A stretch of 39,870 bases of DNA, from contig JALSIJ010000250.1 in NCBI GenBank assembly GCA_026981655.1, positions 1 to 39,870 on the forward strand. The letters run 5' to 3'. Shown here one piece after another: positions 1 through 7,631 of the stretch (positions are counted from its first letter, which is position 1; the number at the start of each line of letters is the position of its first letter). Source of the stretch: Rhizobiaceae bacterium. GTDB lineage: Bacteria > Pseudomonadota > Alphaproteobacteria > Rhizobiales > Rhizobiaceae. The notes under the pieces are model-generated. The model was given only the letters and a program-made list of their open reading frames with translations, had not been told where the DNA came from and searched no databases. A program made the position numbers and the translations under genes.

Positions 1-209
1 AGCGAATGGCTAAACAAAAGAGTGAGCGCACGTGAGGTAAAACCTCGCGCAAGCGAATGGCTAAACAAAAGAGTGAGCGCACGTGAGGTAAAACCTCGCG
101 CAAGCGAACGTCTAAACAAAAGTGAGCGCACGTGAGGTAAAACCTCGCGCAAGCGAACGTCTAAACAAAAGTGAGCGCACGTGAGGTAAAACCTCGCGCA
201 AGCGAACGG
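1..209. repeat. Tandem 51/49-bp repeat array with internal dyad
   Basis: The segment starting agcgaa(tgg/cg) recurs at 1, 52, 103, 152 and 201, giving periods of 51, 51, 49 and 49 bp. The two shorter units lack a 'ga' in the A-rich part. Each unit carries the dyad CGTGAGGT-AAA-ACCTCGCG (8-bp stem with one G-T wobble), so a transcript would fold into a row of identical hairpins. The array probably continues left of the window. There are no variable spacers, so this is not CRISPR. It lies downstream of the leftward DUF2207 gene. Function unknown; REP-like or another intergenic repeat family is the most economical reading. Confidence 0.9.
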
Positions 210-285
210 CACTCTTCTCGCTCACGGCCATTTGTGCTTCGCACGGCCTGCGCGGTCGCGCTTTGCGCTTCACCTATCGGTTCAG
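201..285. repeat. Dispersed intergenic element, copy A
   Basis: This stretch between array and outlying copy resembles 25751-25850. The 28 nt at 258-285 match 25823-25850 at 26 of 28 positions by eye, and both are preceded by 'agcgaac' and 'gctcacg' blocks in the same order. It also contains a small hairpin, GTGC-TTC-GCAC, flanked by GGCC on both sides. Two loci 25 kb apart with the same block order suggest a repeat family of this genome. Confidence 0.7.
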
Positions 286-350
286 TAAACCGAAGTGAGT
301 GCACGTGAGGTAAAACCTCGCGCAAGCGAACGGCTAAACCGAAGTGAGCG
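286..350. repeat. Degenerate outlying copy of the tandem repeat
   Basis: After a non-repeat insert of about 75 bp, the unit reappears at 286-350 with the same GAGGT-AAA-ACCTC dyad and the same agcgaacggctaaac tail, followed by a partial gtgagcgcac. It differs from the array copies by 'gtgagtgc' for 'gtgagcgc' and by 'cgaa' in place of 'aaaa'. The remaining stretch 351-483 up to the DUF2207 stop holds nothing I recognise. Confidence 0.8.
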
Positions 351-483
351 CACTTGATTTTCTTTCCGACGGGTCATCCGGCCCACCGTCCGTTCACGCG
401 CCTGCACGCCGACTTTAGCCGTCGCTTGCGCTGCCACGGAGGGATAATTCAAGCCGCACAAGCGCACATACCAACCAATCGCC

Positions 484-2421
484 CTACCAGCCGCCGCCGC
501 CGCCACCACCACCACCACCACCGGAAAAGCCACCGCCACCGCTGGAACCGGAGCTTGACGGCGGGCTGGCTTGTGACATGCCGGATGAGACCGAACTGAC
601 AATCTTGGAAGTCGAGGAGGCAAAATTGCTGGTGTTCCAAGTAGATCGGCCAGAATACCACATAGGCTGATAGCTGTTGGAAGGAGCTTTTGTTTTGGCA
701 AGGTGTGATGCGAAGGCCGATGACCAGGGCTTTTCAACACCCAAACCAATCGCGTAAGGCAAAAGCTTTTCAAAGGTTATTGAATCAACCTCGGGTGCAT
801 CATTCATGTTCATCCGCTCGGCTTCCGCCACCGACAAATAAAGTTTGAAGCCTTCGACCTCGTCCATAATTTGTTTGCCGTGAACGGTTGGCGCGCGCAT
901 CAAATGCAAAAAGCTGACATTCAAGATTCCAAGCGCAATACCGCAATAGGCAACCCAGGCCGGTATTTGATTAATGCCCAATGGGGCAATCAGGGTAACC
1001 AGCATGATCGCTCCGGCACCAATTGTAAAAACCATACCCCAAATTTTTGACCCGCCACCGGGTATCCAGTTCCAAAGTCGCCCCAACCCCATTGAGCCTA
1101 AATAGGCTCCCAAAGTTGCTACAATTGTAAGGCCAATAAGAATGGGAAATGCATTTTCGTCCATTTGCAGAATTAGGGATACTGCAATGACAAAAATTGA
1201 TGCCACCATTCCGATGACGAACCACAGGTAATTGTCTTTGAAGAATTTGTTCTCATGCTCGCTCAGTAGGGCAGATTTGAACAATCGCCGGGACCCTTGA
1301 ACGGCAGGGTAATTGGTTTGGATAAATGAAATTTGGTCATCTGTCCCAAGCAGACGGTCAACCAAAGCCTGCTCTCCCGGCGGTAAAGCGCCAAAATTTC
1401 GCAATTCACCTTTTTTGATGATCAGATCATCCTCGGTATCATCTATGACTATGTATTTTTTCACAGCGAGTGACACAAGTGCAGCTATATAGGCCTTTGA
1501 TGCGCCAAAGCTAGCCGACTTAAAGCCCATATAATGTAGATATGAAACGACAGCTGGAGACAATCCTGCAGGCGGGTTGAAGCGTGGGAAAATCACCCCG
1601 CCTTCCGGGTCGCGGCCAACCCAGCGCCATACGACATAGAAATAGGTTGCAACGCCAATGGTGCCCGCGGCCAAAAACATATAACCGAGATTATCCCAAA
1701 TTCGCCATAACCATTTTACCAGCGCTGATGGTTCTGCAATCACGCCTTTTGGCCAGCCGACCGCAAATGTCAGCCCCTCAAACAGGTTTAACGGCTTGGT
1801 CGATTCAAATATCATGGAATTCTGGCTGACTGACCGGGCGGTATAATCATTGCCCTTGGCACCATATCGCCCGATAAAAGCGGAATTATTAATGATCCTG
1901 CCATTTTCAGGCAAATTGACCCGCGCAATCACCTTGTCGATTGGGAAAGCCCAATTGTTGCCGGTTACATTCCAGTATAATTCATCAAATTCCTTGAAAT
2001 ATCTTAGTTGTCGACTGGTTTCATAAATGATTTCATAGGTGTATTCACCGGCGGGCAGATATTTGGTTTTCTCCCCTATATAGGTGCGCTTGTGGTCGCC
2101 ATAATTTCCCTGAAAATACGGCTCATCCTTGCCATCGCGCTTTATTGTTATAATTTTAAAGCCCACATAGCGGCTATAGCCGCTTTTATCCCGGTAGCGC
2201 ACCGGGAAATCGCGGTAAATTCCGCGCTTTATATCCCGACCTTCAGCTCTCACTTTAATGGTTTCGCGAACCAGCAGCGATCTATCTTCGCGCACTGTAA
2301 TTGTCGAATCAAACAGCAAAATGCGTTCTTCAGTATGTGCAATTGAAGTTTGGGCCAATAGCGAAAGCACTAGCCACAACAAAAGCCTTATCATTAGGTT
2401 GTGACCAGACCCAGCCCTCAT
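484..2421 (-). CDS. DUF2207 (YciQ-like) membrane protein with glycine-rich C-terminus
   Basis: A 645-residue protein of the DUF2207 family, whose biochemical role is not established. The N-terminus holds a probable signal peptide (hydrophobic stretch after MIRLL, cleavage likely after TSIA near residue 28). A long extracytoplasmic domain follows, then a membrane segment near residues 250-270 and four more hydrophobic segments around 400-510. The tail is Ser/Gly-rich and ends in an almost pure glycine run with a final Trp, as in many DUF2207/TPM-type proteins. The first start codon overlaps the LemA stop by one base (TAATG), indicating translational coupling; an internal Met at residue 10 would place the signal peptide directly at the N-terminus. 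LemA plus DUF2207 is a recurrent pairing, so the two probably act together at the envelope. Confidence 0.85.
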   Translation of the reverse strand: MRAGSGHNLMIRLLLWLVLSLLAQTSIAHTEERILLFDSTITVREDRSLLVRETIKVRAEGRDIKRGIYRDFPVRYRDKSGYSRYVGFKIITIKRDGKDEPYFQGNYGDHKRTYIGEKTKYLPAGEYTYEIIYETSRQLRYFKEFDELYWNVTGNNWAFPIDKVIARVNLPENGRIINNSAFIGRYGAKGNDYTARSVSQNSMIFESTKPLNLFEGLTFAVGWPKGVIAEPSALVKWLWRIWDNLGYMFLAAGTIGVATYFYVVWRWVGRDPEGGVIFPRFNPPAGLSPAVVSYLHYMGFKSASFGASKAYIAALVSLAVKKYIVIDDTEDDLIIKKGELRNFGALPPGEQALVDRLLGTDDQISFIQTNYPAVQGSRRLFKSALLSEHENKFFKDNYLWFVIGMVASIFVIAVSLILQMDENAFPILIGLTIVATLGAYLGSMGLGRLWNWIPGGGSKIWGMVFTIGAGAIMLVTLIAPLGINQIPAWVAYCGIALGILNVSFLHLMRAPTVHGKQIMDEVEGFKLYLSVAEAERMNMNDAPEVDSITFEKLLPYAIGLGVEKPWSSAFASHLAKTKAPSNSYQPMWYSGRSTWNTSNFASSTSKIVSSVSSGMSQASPPSSSGSSGGGGFSGGGGGGGGGGGW

Positions 2422-2978
2422 TAAAATTCAACCTTTGGAAGTGCACGGGCTGCCGCATCATCAATTTCGAAAAACTCAGCCGAGGTAAACTGAAACTGGT
2501 TGGCGATCAGGTTCGAGGGGAATGATTCAACAGAAACATTCATATTGCGCACCGCACCGTTATAATAACGGCGGGACATTTGAATCTGATTTTCAATTTC
2601 TTCCAGCGAGTTTTGAAAATCCATGATGTTTTCATTGGCTTTCAATTCGGGGTAATTTTCCATCACCGCAAACAGTTTCAACAATCCGCCGGAAAGTGCG
2701 CCTTCAGCCTTTGCCCGTGCTTCCGGGCCTTCATTTTGTGCTCCATCTGCATTGGCGCGCATAGCGGTTATTTCTTCCAGCAGGTCTTTTTCGTGGCTCA
2801 TATAGCCTTTAACCGCAGCCAGTAGATTGGGGATCAGGTTCGACCGGCGTTTCAACTGCACATCAATACCGCTCCAGCCCTCATTCACCATTTGCCGGTT
2901 TTTCACCAGTTTGTTGTAAAGTGAGATGGCGTACAGCACGACCAAAACGATTAAACCAATAGTAATCCATGTGCTCAT
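2421..2978 (-). CDS. lemA: LemA family protein
   Basis: This 185-residue protein has the family layout: one N-terminal membrane anchor (residues about 4-22), then the conserved stretch YNxLVxxRxxVxEGWSGIDVQLKRRxxLIPNL at about 20-55, followed by a helical body. The length is normal for LemA. The start is supported by a GGAG about nine bases upstream. It is the first gene of a two-gene unit with the downstream DUF2207 gene, overlapping by one base. The molecular role of LemA proteins is poorly defined; they are thought to present helices outside the cytoplasmic membrane. A short CGACC-AAAA-GGTCG dyad lies just upstream at 3009-3022. Confidence 0.93.
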   Translation of the reverse strand: MSTWITIGLIVLVVLYAISLYNKLVKNRQMVNEGWSGIDVQLKRRSNLIPNLLAAVKGYMSHEKDLLEEITAMRANADGAQNEGPEARAKAEGALSGGLLKLFAVMENYPELKANENIMDFQNSLEEIENQIQMSRRYYNGAVRNMNVSVESFPSNLIANQFQFTSAEFFEIDDAAARALPKVEF

Positions 2979-3115
2979 GAACAGGGTCTCCAGTGTTTAA
3001 AGTGCGTTCGACCAAAAGGTCGTAAATCAGAATTATGAGAATAGTAGCCGAACCGCAATAGAATCAAAAGGGTGTTTAGAATCAACGCATCCGGCATAAA
3101 ACTCTATGCATTAAA

Positions 3116-3865
3116 TCACATGCCTGCCAGATCATCATAATCTCCGGGCGCAAGCACCACACAATCCCTGATCTTCAGTGATTGCCATTCTGAATTTGCA
3201 TCTGCATTTGATATTACTTTTTTCAATATATCGCGCAGGGATTTTACTTTATCGGGGGGCGTTTTGAGCGAGGTGATGAATGGCAATCCGGGTCTAAGTT
3301 TTGTCCAGCCGATAATCTTCAACTTTGACGCAATGTTCGGTTCGATAACCATCAAATGATGCCAGCAAATTGCATCAAGAGCTGCCACATCAGCCTGACC
3401 CGCCGCAACCATTTTGGCCGATTGGCGATGTGCACCTGAGCGCACCATTGCGCCAAAATGCTTAGCCGGATCACCGACCATCGCGCGAACACAGCGATAG
3501 CCGGAAAGCGAATTTTCTGAATTATAGGCAAATCGGGAGCCAGCCATTGTTTTCAGCGTAATGCGGCTTGATTTATGCACAAGCAGCGCACTTGAATATA
3601 ACGGCCCGTCGCAGCCTTCGACATTATATTCAGGTGTGGCAAGATATTGAACCATGCCTTTCAACCGGGTTGAAAGCGGATAGCCACAGGTTTGCCCCAA
3701 GATCAAATCCGGGCTCAGTGCGAAACTCGTATCATCGTCCGACCGGGAAAGTTCATCCGGCGCTTCAATGCCACATGCGCGCAATTCCCCGGCCAATTCT
3801 CGCCACAGGGCATTGGTTGCACCTTCAAGCTCCGGCCAGTCATACATCGGCAAGGCGGCGATCAT
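3116..3865 (-). CDS. PhnD-like substrate-binding protein lacking a signal peptide
   Basis: A 249-residue protein resembling the phosphate/phosphite/phosphonate-type periplasmic binding protein fold (PhnD-like). Recognisable parts are the LSPDLILGQTCGYPL segment (about 50-65), the YSSALLVHKSS strand, the SLSGYRC loop (about 120-126), and the GQADVAALDAICW segment (about 155-167) that follows the hinge in this family. There is no N-terminal signal peptide or lipobox: the sequence begins MIAALPMYDWPE, directly on the first strand. It therefore appears cytoplasmic, or is a soluble sensor or enzyme using the same fold. The gene follows the ThDP-enzyme gene after 17 bp, so the two are probably cotranscribed. 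No clear ribosome binding site precedes the start, and a Met at residue 7 is an alternative. No permease or ATPase of a Phn system is nearby. Confidence 0.7.
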   Translation of the reverse strand: MIAALPMYDWPELEGATNALWRELAGELRACGIEAPDELSRSDDDTSFALSPDLILGQTCGYPLSTRLKGMVQYLATPEYNVEGCDGPLYSSALLVHKSSRITLKTMAGSRFAYNSENSLSGYRCVRAMVGDPAKHFGAMVRSGAHRQSAKMVAAGQADVAALDAICWHHLMVIEPNIASKLKIIGWTKLRPGLPFITSLKTPPDKVKSLRDILKKVISNADANSEWQSLKIRDCVVLAPGDYDDLAGM

Positions 3866-3882
3866 ACAAACACTTTCGTCAT

Positions 3883-5532
3883 TTATTTCAAACCGGAAAG
3901 GCTGTTATCCGGGCCAAAACTATCGGGGCCAACCCGAATTTCCAAAAGGGTCGGGGCGCTTGCTGCAAGCGCGCGTTCAAAGGCCGGAACAAAATCACCC
4001 GTTTGTTCAATCACTTCACCATTTGCACCAAAGGCGCGGGCGAAGGCAGCAAAATCAGGATTGGTCAGATCAGTACCGCTTACTCGATCCGGGTGGCGCT
4101 TTTCCTGATGCATACGAATAGTGCCATAGCTGCCATTATTGATGACGAGGAATATTGGATTAACGCCAAATTGAATGGCTGTTGCAATCTCCTGTCCGTT
4201 CATCAGAAAATCGCCATCACCGGCAAAACTTACAACTGTTCGTTCAGGATAGGCGATTTTCGCACCCACGGCCGAAGGTATCGAATACCCCATAGCACCT
4301 GAAACCGGGGCAAGGGTTGTGCGTGCCCCTCGATAGGTGAACATTTTGTTGGGCCAGTCGGCATAATTTCCAGCGCCATTTGTCAAAATCGCATCAGCAG
4401 GCAGCGTGGCGCGCAGATATTCCATAATCGTGCCCATATCCACCGGCCCGACTTGCGGCCTGAGGAACAGGGCTTGTTGAAAACCTTCTGCCAGTTCTTT
4501 GGTTTGTGCTTCCCATGCGGGATTGGCAATTGTAATTGACCTGTTAAGGGATGCGGCGCACAGGCTTGAATCGGCACAAATCGCCAGATCAGGCGTCAAT
4601 ACGCGCCCAAGGTCCTCGTGGGTTGGCAGAATGTGCACAAGCTTTTGCTCGGGCTTTGGCGCTTTAACCAGCGTATATTTTCTAACCGTTGCATCGGCCA
4701 GCCGCGAACCAATAGCGATGATCAAATCAGCAGATACGGCATAATCAAGCAGCGATTGAAAACTGCCAAAGCCAAGATTACCGATATAGCTTGGATGAGT
4801 GTTGTTGATCAAACAATGGCGGCGAAATCCGGTCGCGACCGGAATGTGATTGCGCATTGCAAATTCGTCGATGGCGCTGCGGCCTTCGATGGTCCAATCT
4901 GAACCACCAAGTACGATCAAGGGTTTGTGCGAGGATTTGAGCATTTGCCCGATCTGCTCAATGTCTGGCTCATTTGGCGCGGTACGGGTAATTGGAGCAG
5001 GGGGCAGGTCTTCCACATCAGCCAGTTCCAGCAACATATCTTCCGGCAATGCGAGAGCCACCGGTCCGGGTCTGCCGCTGGTGGCGATGCGTATGGCGCG
5101 GTTGATAAACTCGGGAATTCTTGCCGCATCATCAATCTCGGCAACCCATTTGGTGATCGGCCCAAGCATCTGGCGATAGTCAATTTCCTGAAAGGCTTCA
5201 CGTTCCCGCTGGTGTCGCGGGATCTGCCCAATCAGCAGCAAAAGCGGGGTCGAACCCTGAAATGCCGTGTGCAGGCCGATCGAAGCATTGGTTACCCCAG
5301 GGCCACGGGTAACAAAACACAGCCCCAGTTTTCCGGTGGCGTTGGCCCATCCATCCGCCATATAAGCGGCTCCGCCTTCCTGACGACAGGTTACAAAACG
5401 GATCTGGTTTTGCCGCTCATATATAGCATCCAGCGCTTCCAGATAGCTCTCGCCAGGCACGCCGAATATAGTGTCTGCGCCATTGACAAGCAGCGCATCG
5501 ATCAAAATCTGACCGCCAGTTCTTATCGCCAT
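3883..5532 (-). CDS. Thiamine diphosphate-dependent enzyme, acetolactate synthase-like
   Basis: A 549-residue enzyme of the ThDP-dependent decarboxylase/synthase superfamily, similar in layout to acetolactate synthase large subunits. The N-terminal Pyr domain has the FGVPGES start and the catalytic Glu in CRQEGGAAYMADG (Glu near residue 52). The middle domain spans about 190-320. The C-terminal PP domain has the metal/diphosphate motif GDGDFLMNGQE...NN (about 437-465). No regulatory-subunit gene is adjacent, so a catabolic 2-oxoacid decarboxylase or related carboligase is as likely as branched-chain biosynthesis; the substrate cannot be read from the sequence. The start is well placed: GGAG lies eight bases upstream. 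It heads a two-gene unit with the PhnD-like gene and is divergent from an MmgE/PrpD gene. Confidence 0.88.
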   Translation of the reverse strand: MAIRTGGQILIDALLVNGADTIFGVPGESYLEALDAIYERQNQIRFVTCRQEGGAAYMADGWANATGKLGLCFVTRGPGVTNASIGLHTAFQGSTPLLLLIGQIPRHQREREAFQEIDYRQMLGPITKWVAEIDDAARIPEFINRAIRIATSGRPGPVALALPEDMLLELADVEDLPPAPITRTAPNEPDIEQIGQMLKSSHKPLIVLGGSDWTIEGRSAIDEFAMRNHIPVATGFRRHCLINNTHPSYIGNLGFGSFQSLLDYAVSADLIIAIGSRLADATVRKYTLVKAPKPEQKLVHILPTHEDLGRVLTPDLAICADSSLCAASLNRSITIANPAWEAQTKELAEGFQQALFLRPQVGPVDMGTIMEYLRATLPADAILTNGAGNYADWPNKMFTYRGARTTLAPVSGAMGYSIPSAVGAKIAYPERTVVSFAGDGDFLMNGQEIATAIQFGVNPIFLVINNGSYGTIRMHQEKRHPDRVSGTDLTNPDFAAFARAFGANGEVIEQTGDFVPAFERALAASAPTLLEIRVGPDSFGPDNSLSGLK

Positions 5533-5702
5533 TTGAAATTCTCCAGATAGAGTCAGATTTTCAGCTATTTATGTCGATTTTACACGATCAACCCGATCGA
5601 ATGCGGGTAACCTTAGACAGAATAATGGAATTGACAATCGAAAAAATGTCGATGTCTGAAATTACTAACTGGCGATATGCAACTCGCTGGAAAGGGGTAT
5701 TT

Positions 5703-7052
5703 ATGCCTTCATTTTGCAGCTTCATTTTCGATACAGAGTTCAATAATATTCCGGCAGATATACGCGCGATCATGAAACGATCGGTGCTCGACACATTGGG
5801 CATTGCAATTGTTGGCACCACATCTGATTTGGCAAAAATAGTGAGCGGATACGCCAAGGGTCACTGGTGCGCCGGTGCAAATGCCCCCCATGCAAGGGTT
5901 TTGCTTGATGGGACATCTTTAAGCCCGGAAGGTGCTGCATTTGTTGCAGCCTTTACGATAGACGCAATTGATGGCCATGATGGATACTCGCCCGCCAAGG
6001 GCCATGCGGGCTCGGCAATCATACCGGCATTATTGGCGTTTTGTGAGGACAGAAAACAGGCCGGCAACCCGGTAACAGGCCGGGAGTTTTTGACGGCGAT
6101 GACAATCGGCTACGAGGTGTCATATCGTGCCGGTCTTGCTCTGCATGCCACCACCAATGACTATCATACTTCAGGTGCATGGACAGCTGTCGGTGTAGCC
6201 GCAATGGGCGCGCGTTTGCTGGGGCTGAGCGAAGAGCAAATGCGCCACGCCATCGGGATTGCAGAATATCACGGTCCGCGCAGTCAAATGATGCGCTGCA
6301 TTGACCACCCAACCATGCTGCGTGACGGCGTGGGATGGGGCGCGCCAACCGGAGTGAGCGCCACATATATGGCACAAGCCGGGTTTACCGGTGCACCGGC
6401 GATTACCGTTGAACGAGAGGATGCTGCTGAATTTTGGCAGGATCTTGGAGAAAATTGGGAAATATCGCGGACGAATTACAAGAGCTATCCTGTTTGTCGT
6501 TGGGCGCATCCGGCAATTGACGCAGCCGCTGATTTGATGAACGACAATAATTTGTCCAGCGCTGATGTGGAGCGGGTTCGAATTCAGACATTCCACAATG
6601 CCATACGGCTGGCCGGGCATGCCCCAAAAACTGTCGATGAGATTACCTACGCGATTGCTTTTCCAACGGCCACAATGATTGTCCGTGGAAAAATTGGCAT
6701 GACCGAATTGTCGGCTGAAATACTCAATGATGCCGAAATTAGCCGCATCAGTTTGGCAACCGAATTGGTGGAAACCGAATATTTTAACAAAATCTCGGTT
6801 GGAGAGCGTTGGGCCGACGTGACGCTATACTTGAAAGACGGTCGTGAATTGCAATCGCCGCCGCGAAAGCCAAAGGGCGATCAGCACACTGACCCGCTTA
6901 GTGATGAGGAGATTTCCGACAAGTTTCACGCTTTTGCTGACCCGGTGATTGGTGCCGGGCGGGCGGGAGCGCTTAGGTCTGCAATCAATGATATGGATGG
7001 GGAGAATGCTGATTTGGATTGGCTGGATGAATTGCTATATTCGGCAAATTAG
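5703..7052 (+). CDS. MmgE/PrpD family protein
   Basis: A 449-residue protein of the MmgE/PrpD superfamily, which includes 2-methylcitrate dehydratase, cis-aconitate decarboxylase and iminodisuccinate epimerase. Family hallmarks visible are RSVLDTLGIAIVG near the N-terminus, the AIDGHDGY segment, the KGHAGSAIIPALLA motif, the HTSGAWTAVGVAAMGARLLGL helix and the YKSYPVCRWAHPAIDA stretch of the second domain. The reading frame is open from 5571, but I place the start at 5703: AAAGGGG lies five bases before that ATG, the family homology begins there, and the 44 extra residues look like leader translation. A consensus TTGACA sits at 5631-5636 without a convincing -10 box. The divergent neighbours suggest a shared catabolic pathway. 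PrpC and PrpB are not present here, so the 2-methylcitrate cycle is not supported. Confidence 0.87.
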   Translation: MPSFCSFIFDTEFNNIPADIRAIMKRSVLDTLGIAIVGTTSDLAKIVSGYAKGHWCAGANAPHARVLLDGTSLSPEGAAFVAAFTIDAIDGHDGYSPAKGHAGSAIIPALLAFCEDRKQAGNPVTGREFLTAMTIGYEVSYRAGLALHATTNDYHTSGAWTAVGVAAMGARLLGLSEEQMRHAIGIAEYHGPRSQMMRCIDHPTMLRDGVGWGAPTGVSATYMAQAGFTGAPAITVEREDAAEFWQDLGENWEISRTNYKSYPVCRWAHPAIDAAADLMNDNNLSSADVERVRIQTFHNAIRLAGHAPKTVDEITYAIAFPTATMIVRGKIGMTELSAEILNDAEISRISLATELVETEYFNKISVGERWADVTLYLKDGRELQSPPRKPKGDQHTDPLSDEEISDKFHAFADPVIGAGRAGALRSAINDMDGENADLDWLDELLYSAN

Positions 7053-7127
7053 AGCCTGCCGACAAATCTCCATTTCACTTTTAAAACCGAACCGACCAGC
7101 AAAATCCAAACTTTTGAAGTTGGCGCT

Positions 7128-7571
7128 CTATTTCACCACCAGAACCGGACATTTTGCCAGGGTCTCCACCCGGTGCGAAACGCCGCCGCGTAACATGCCT
7201 TCAAGATCGCCCATGCCGCGCGAGCCAATGACAATCATGTCGGCCTTGAACGATTTGGCACGATCAATGATAGAGCGGGCAATCGGGCCTTCTTCGGTTT
7301 CGATTTTGACATCTTTCAGGCCGGCTTTTCTAGCCTCGTCGCGTGCACCGGAAAGCAGGTATTCAGCACCTTTTCGTAGCAATTCGGGGTCAAATGTTGC
7401 CATATGCTCCGATTTGGCGAATGCCTTTAAACTGTCCGGCAAACTGTATGGCTTTACCACATGATATAACAACACTTCAGCCCCCAGGCTTTTGGCAATT
7501 TCCGCACCATAGCGAACGCTGGTATTTGAGTGTTTGGAGCCGTCAACGGCAATCAGAATTTTCTTAATCAT
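7128..7571 (-). CDS. Universal stress protein, UspA family
   Basis: A single-domain universal stress protein of 147 residues. The N-terminus MIKKILIAVDGSKHS is the usual first strand with the nucleotide-contacting Asp. The C-terminal loop GSRGMGDLEGMLRGGVSHRV matches the ATP-binding G-x2-G-x9-G(S/T) pattern except that Gly stands where Ser/Thr is usual. Translation most likely starts at 7571, where AAAGGA lies seven bases upstream; the frame extends nine codons further upstream without ribosome-binding support. It follows the ABC transporter ATPase gene on the same strand with a 60-bp gap, so it may be the last gene of that unit. Its 3' end faces the MmgE/PrpD gene 75 bp away; no obvious terminator is visible between them. 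Confidence 0.93.
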   Translation of the reverse strand: MIKKILIAVDGSKHSNTSVRYGAEIAKSLGAEVLLYHVVKPYSLPDSLKAFAKSEHMATFDPELLRKGAEYLLSGARDEARKAGLKDVKIETEEGPIARSIIDRAKSFKADMIVIGSRGMGDLEGMLRGGVSHRVETLAKCPVLVVK

Positions 7572-7631
7572 GGAATAGTCCTTTGCTGGATCACCCAACT
7601 TTTATAAACAATCCGATTTAAAATCGCCGCG

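Noticed and set aside
1-209. CRISPR array
   Set aside because: The whole 49-51 bp unit repeats, with no unique spacers, and no cas genes are present.
354-599. Plus-strand frame with a run of histidines
   Set aside because: It is the complement of the poly-glycine codons at the C-terminus of the minus-strand DUF2207 gene; no ribosome binding site and no homology.
5703-7052. prpD of a 2-methylcitrate cycle
   Set aside because: No prpB, prpC or propionyl-CoA gene is nearby, and the superfamily covers several reactions, so no specific symbol is assigned.
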